A DNA stretch of 35,223 nucleotides from Lachnospiraceae bacterium (GTDB taxonomy: Bacteria; Bacillota; Clostridia; Lachnospirales; Lachnospiraceae): positions 1 through 35,223 of the forward strand of contig SVDE01000013.1 of assembly GCA_015057955.1 (NCBI GenBank), written 5' to 3'. Below the pieces are notes generated by a model. The model searched no databases. It had not been told where the DNA came from and saw nothing but the letters and a program-made list of their open reading frames with translations. Positions 32,334 to 35,223 of the stretch are shown here, piece after piece (position 1 is the first letter of the stretch; the number at the start of each line of letters is the position of its first letter). The position numbers and the translations under genes are program-made.

Positions 32334-33179
32334 TCAGGCTTTCTTCATTGCGAAGCTGCCGATATTGAGATCTTTCTCAGTTGCGTCGATGTTCTCGATG
32401 AGCTGTGTCTCGTATCCATCTGCTTCGATCCTTACTGAATAGATGCCCGGCTCGTTCCTGTGGAAGTTGAAATCGCCTGCCCAGTCAGTTTCCTGAGTTG
32501 CAACTTCTTTTCCTTCAGCGTTGATGAGCGTTACCTTTGCTCCCTCGATGACCTCATCAGGAACAGGATCGTATACATCACCTGCGATGAAGAACTTGTT
32601 GAGAAGGCCTTTGTAGAATACGTGAGTCTTCAGGCCATATTCCGGATGGAAGGTCTCATACTCGCCTGTAGCAAGTTTCTCAACGATCTTCGGATCGTCC
32701 TCATCACCGAATGTGTAAACATCAACAGGACATGACTGAACGCATCTCGGAACACCGTCAACCCATGTCTCATCCCTGAGCAGATGTACACAGCCTGTAC
32801 ATTTCTGAGGGATCATGAGGTTTGAGTTGTAGAATACAGCACCGTACGGGCAGTCATGGACCATTTCCATCTTACCGAAGGATTTATCGGGATCGATGAT
32901 GACCATGCCTTCTTCAGTTCTGTATACACAGTTGGGATACTTCTCAAGAAGCGGGCAGTTGTCACAATGCTGGCACATTAAGTGCATGTAGTGAACACGT
33001 ACCTTGGGAAGCTGTCCCTGAACAGTTTCAGTGATCCTGTACCAGAAATGTCCCGTATTGGGCTGAGGCTTAGCTATGGGAGACCAGTCATTGCCTACAT
33101 GCTCATCTTTGCATGATACCTGGCAGCCGTAACATCCGTTACAGCGGGTTATGTCAATCAATAAAATCTTTTTACCCAT
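32334..33179 (-). CDS. Fe-S small subunit of transhydroxylase-like enzyme 1 (AthS-like)
   Basis: A 281-residue protein, paralogous to the small subunit at 28792-29640. CxxCxxCxxxC is C13-C16-C19-C23 (ITRCNGCYGCQVSCKDEH), with further Cys groups CQHCDNCPLLEKYPNC, HDCPYG, PQKCTGCVHLL and RCVQSCPVDVYTFG. Residues about 200-281 are the beta-rich transthyretin/carboxypeptidase-regulatory-like domain (EGAKVTLINAEGKEVATQETDWAGDFNFH). The CKDEHVGNDWSPIAKPQPNTGHFW stretch is close to Pelobacter AthS. TAGGAGGAG precedes ATG at 33179. It lies 12 bases after large subunit 1. Electrons or conformational changes would pass to the large subunit in the cytoplasm. Confidence 0.9.
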   Translation of the reverse strand: MGKKILLIDITRCNGCYGCQVSCKDEHVGNDWSPIAKPQPNTGHFWYRITETVQGQLPKVRVHYMHLMCQHCDNCPLLEKYPNCVYRTEEGMVIIDPDKSFGKMEMVHDCPYGAVFYNSNLMIPQKCTGCVHLLRDETWVDGVPRCVQSCPVDVYTFGDEDDPKIVEKLATGEYETFHPEYGLKTHVFYKGLLNKFFIAGDVYDPVPDEVIEGAKVTLINAEGKEVATQETDWAGDFNFHRNEPGIYSVRIEADGYETQLIENIDATEKDLNIGSFAMKKA

Positions 33180-33191
33180 TTTATTCTCCTC

Positions 33192-35223
33192 CTAGTATTC
33201 TCTTCTGATGTTCTTAGCCAGTACTCTTTCGAATACAAGACCTGAATCAGGATCGTAGGGCTTGTTAAATGCATCAGGATACTTCTTCCTGCATTCATCA
33301 ATGTCGAACGGCTGAACGTCAACAAGGAATCCTGAGCAGACCATTCCGGCTGCATTCTTGGAAGTTGTATTGTGAGGAGAGATAAGGTTGATCGCACCGC
33401 CCCTGTCAAGATATCCGGGAACGATGAAGTCAGCTCTTGCACCGTGATCTACATAAGCAGCTCCGGGGATGACTCTCTCAGTTACATAAGCACCGCAGAG
33501 AACGATACCACGCTCATTGAATACCTGAACGATGTCGCCGGTCTTGATGCCGCGCTCTGCAGCTGTCTTGGGATGCAGCCAGCAGGGCTCGTACAGATAT
33601 CCGTCCTTGCCGCGGACTTTGCTTGTAACGATCTCATGGAACCACTCGTTATCGTCGATGTTAGCATGAGTCCTGTGACGAGGATGATTGGAGATCACAA
33701 CAAGCGGATACTTCTTTCCTCTCTCACCGTTCTGACGCTCATCATGGAACTCAGAAACTTCAACATAATGAGGAACAGGAGGTCTCTCCTGGTCATCCGG
33801 GAAGTATCTCTTGAGGTCGATGCTCTCGTACTCAAGAAGTCCTGAAGGAGTCTCAAGCGGGTTCTTTCTGGGATCGAGATAGAACTCATACATTCCGGGA
33901 AGATACTTATCCCACTCAGGATCTGTAGGAACAACGAAGTATCCCTTGTCCTCAAGCTGTTCGAATGAGCACATTCCAAGCTCGGGAACACCTGAGTTGT
34001 CATAGCCTTTCCTGATCTTGTCATCTACTGACTCGCCGTCGGTATACTCTTCAAGAAGTCCGAGTCTTTCAGCGATCTTGCATACTATTTCGTAGTCTGA
34101 ATAGGACTCTCCGAGAGGCTCGATACATTTCTCTTCGATGTAGATAAGGTCATAAGCAGCAGACTCACGGTCGTCAGCTATGTCTCTTTCCTCGAATTTG
34201 GTGTTTACAGGAAGAACGATATCTGCGAACAGACAGTCATTTTCCATCTTGTGATGCTGTACGAGGATGAACTCGATCGACGGATGCCTGAATGCCTTTG
34301 CTGTTGAGTTTGAATCATTCCAGCATGTCATGAGGCAAGGTGTGTCAGACCACATCATGTGGATAGGAGAACATCCGGGTGCAGGATATTTGTACTTGAT
34401 GAACTGCTCACGTGCAGGTGTGACCTGAAGTGATGAGCCATAGATCTCAAAGTGTCCTTTAAGGATCGCATCATGGACCATAGTCTCAGGAATGCACTGG
34501 CGGGGAAGTCCATTCCAAGGGAACGGATTGTAGCCGGTGTAAGCAGCACGTACGTTAAGCTGCGGATCATGCATGATCGAGCACGGTGTAGGAGGTGCAA
34601 CCGGATGATCCTCTGATCCGAATACGGCACGGTTGTTAAGTGAGAATGAATGTCTTCCGGGTGCGCCGAGAGCCTGCATGCCGAGTACGCAGCCTTCGAT
34701 ACGGGCAACCTCTGAAGAATAAGGTCCTCTGATGTAAGGTCCGCCGAAACCGTGAACTATAGTTGTGTTCTTCTTAGCCCAATGTCTTGCAAGTGCCTTG
34801 ATGATACGTACAGGGACTCCGCATCTCTCTGAAGCCCATTCAGGAGTCTTAGGGATGCCGTCTTCCTCGCCGAGCACGTATGCAGCAAACTTCTCGAAGC
34901 CGATCGAGTGGGTATCAAGATAATCCTTATCATATGTACCCTCTTTGAGCCATGTATAAGCGATCGCAAGATGAAGTGCCGGGTCTGTATTGGGTATTAC
35001 AGGGATCCACTTGTCAGCAAATACTGCTGCGCCGTAGTTGACATCGGGGCAGATATAAACAACCTCAATGCCGATATCCCTGAAGAACAGCATGAAACGG
35101 CTGACCTGGTCACCTGAGTTGAAACCACGTGTTGTTGTGCAGGGGTCGCATGCTTCGAACAGGAGAAGTTCGCTGTTCTTGCATACATCGTTATAAAGAT
35201 TTGAGCAGTTCGGATAAAGTCCG
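33192..35223 (-). CDS. Molybdopterin large subunit of transhydroxylase-like enzyme 1 (AthL-like), 5' end outside window
   Basis: The frame is open to the right edge; about 676 residues are seen, missing roughly 190-200 at the N-terminus, including the molybdenum ligand segment. The visible part runs from SELLLFEACDP through WLKEGTYDKDYLDTHSIGFEKFAAYVLGEEDGIPKTPEWA and KALARHWAKKNT, both very close to Pelobacter AthL, to the C-terminal cap (GDIVQVFNERGIVLCGAYVTERV). The Tyr404-region motif FPGY of AthL is not recognisable here; the segment reads AYTGYNPFPWNG. Enzymes 1 and 2 in this window are clearly different in active-site region, so they may have different substrates. The ATG at 35093 is only an internal Met. 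No terminator before the small subunit gene. Confidence 0.88.
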   Translation of the reverse strand, partial: GLYPNCSNLYNDVCKNSELLLFEACDPCTTTRGFNSGDQVSRFMLFFRDIGIEVVYICPDVNYGAAVFADKWIPVIPNTDPALHLAIAYTWLKEGTYDKDYLDTHSIGFEKFAAYVLGEEDGIPKTPEWASERCGVPVRIIKALARHWAKKNTTIVHGFGGPYIRGPYSSEVARIEGCVLGMQALGAPGRHSFSLNNRAVFGSEDHPVAPPTPCSIMHDPQLNVRAAYTGYNPFPWNGLPRQCIPETMVHDAILKGHFEIYGSSLQVTPAREQFIKYKYPAPGCSPIHMMWSDTPCLMTCWNDSNSTAKAFRHPSIEFILVQHHKMENDCLFADIVLPVNTKFEERDIADDRESAAYDLIYIEEKCIEPLGESYSDYEIVCKIAERLGLLEEYTDGESVDDKIRKGYDNSGVPELGMCSFEQLEDKGYFVVPTDPEWDKYLPGMYEFYLDPRKNPLETPSGLLEYESIDLKRYFPDDQERPPVPHYVEVSEFHDERQNGERGKKYPLVVISNHPRHRTHANIDDNEWFHEIVTSKVRGKDGYLYEPCWLHPKTAAERGIKTGDIVQVFNERGIVLCGAYVTERVIPGAAYVDHGARADFIVPGYLDRGGAINLISPHNTTSKNAAGMVCSGFLVDVQPFDIDECRKKYPDAFNKPYDPDSGLVFERVLAKNIRREY

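Noticed and set aside
27557-35223. Respiratory reductase such as tetrathionate, thiosulfate or DMSO reductase
   Set aside because: No TAT signal, no membrane anchor subunit, no N-terminal Fe-S cysteines in large subunit 2, and the small subunits carry the transthyretin-like domain typical of transhydroxylase.

Overview
The window looks like a chromosome segment of an anaerobic gut- or rumen-type Firmicute, most likely a clostridium of the Lachnospiraceae kind. The reasons are strong AGGAGG ribosome binding sites, several near-perfect sigma-A promoters (TTGACA-17-TATAAT), a TPP riboswitch, the rplM-rpsI pair, BspA-type leucine-rich repeats, and oxygen-sensitive molybdenum and Fe-S enzymes. Nothing points to phage or transposon DNA, and I found no tRNA, rRNA or CRISPR array. 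No gene-free stretch exceeds 300 bases.

Left part (1-16000), mostly housekeeping. A TPP-riboswitch-controlled thiamine-precursor transport operon (minus strand) runs off the left edge. Next come a zinc-ribbon membrane protein and a trigger-factor-like protein that lacks the PPIase domain. On the plus strand, a small lipoprotein built of VYGPP repeats overlaps a radical SAM/SPASM enzyme; this is a candidate peptide-modification system. A minus-strand operon follows: a large surface protein with a Pro-Thr-Asp stalk, an MscS channel and an SseB-domain protein. After it come rplM-rpsI with a structured leader, and a MarR-controlled heterodimeric ABC exporter. The MarR operator repeats sit on the promoter. 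A divergent leucine-rich-repeat protein closes this part.

Right part (16000-35223), apparently a locus for breaking down plant polyphenols. An Opp/Dpp-type ABC transporter operon is preceded by an amidohydrolase/decarboxylase-family enzyme and followed by a cytoplasmic alpha/beta hydrolase. A divergent LysR regulator separates this operon from a lipoprotein tannase (subtype B). Beyond the tannase are two tandem sets of molybdopterin large subunit plus Fe-S small subunit, both related to the pyrogallol-phloroglucinol transhydroxylase of Pelobacter acidigallici. Two paralogous DUF6273-type proteins end that operon.

How the genes may work together (inference): the surface tannase frees gallate from galloyl esters, the Opp system imports a substrate, the amidohydrolase may decarboxylate an aromatic acid, and the transhydroxylase-like enzymes rearrange or dehydroxylate the resulting polyphenol. 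Two promoters 3 kb apart, one before the amidohydrolase and one before the tannase, share a 45-bp element identical at 35 positions. The element contains CCAAT-N4-ATATTG and ends on the -35 box. This is direct sequence evidence that the two transcription units form one regulon, probably under the LysR protein encoded between them. The phloroglucinol reductase and later pathway genes are not in the window.
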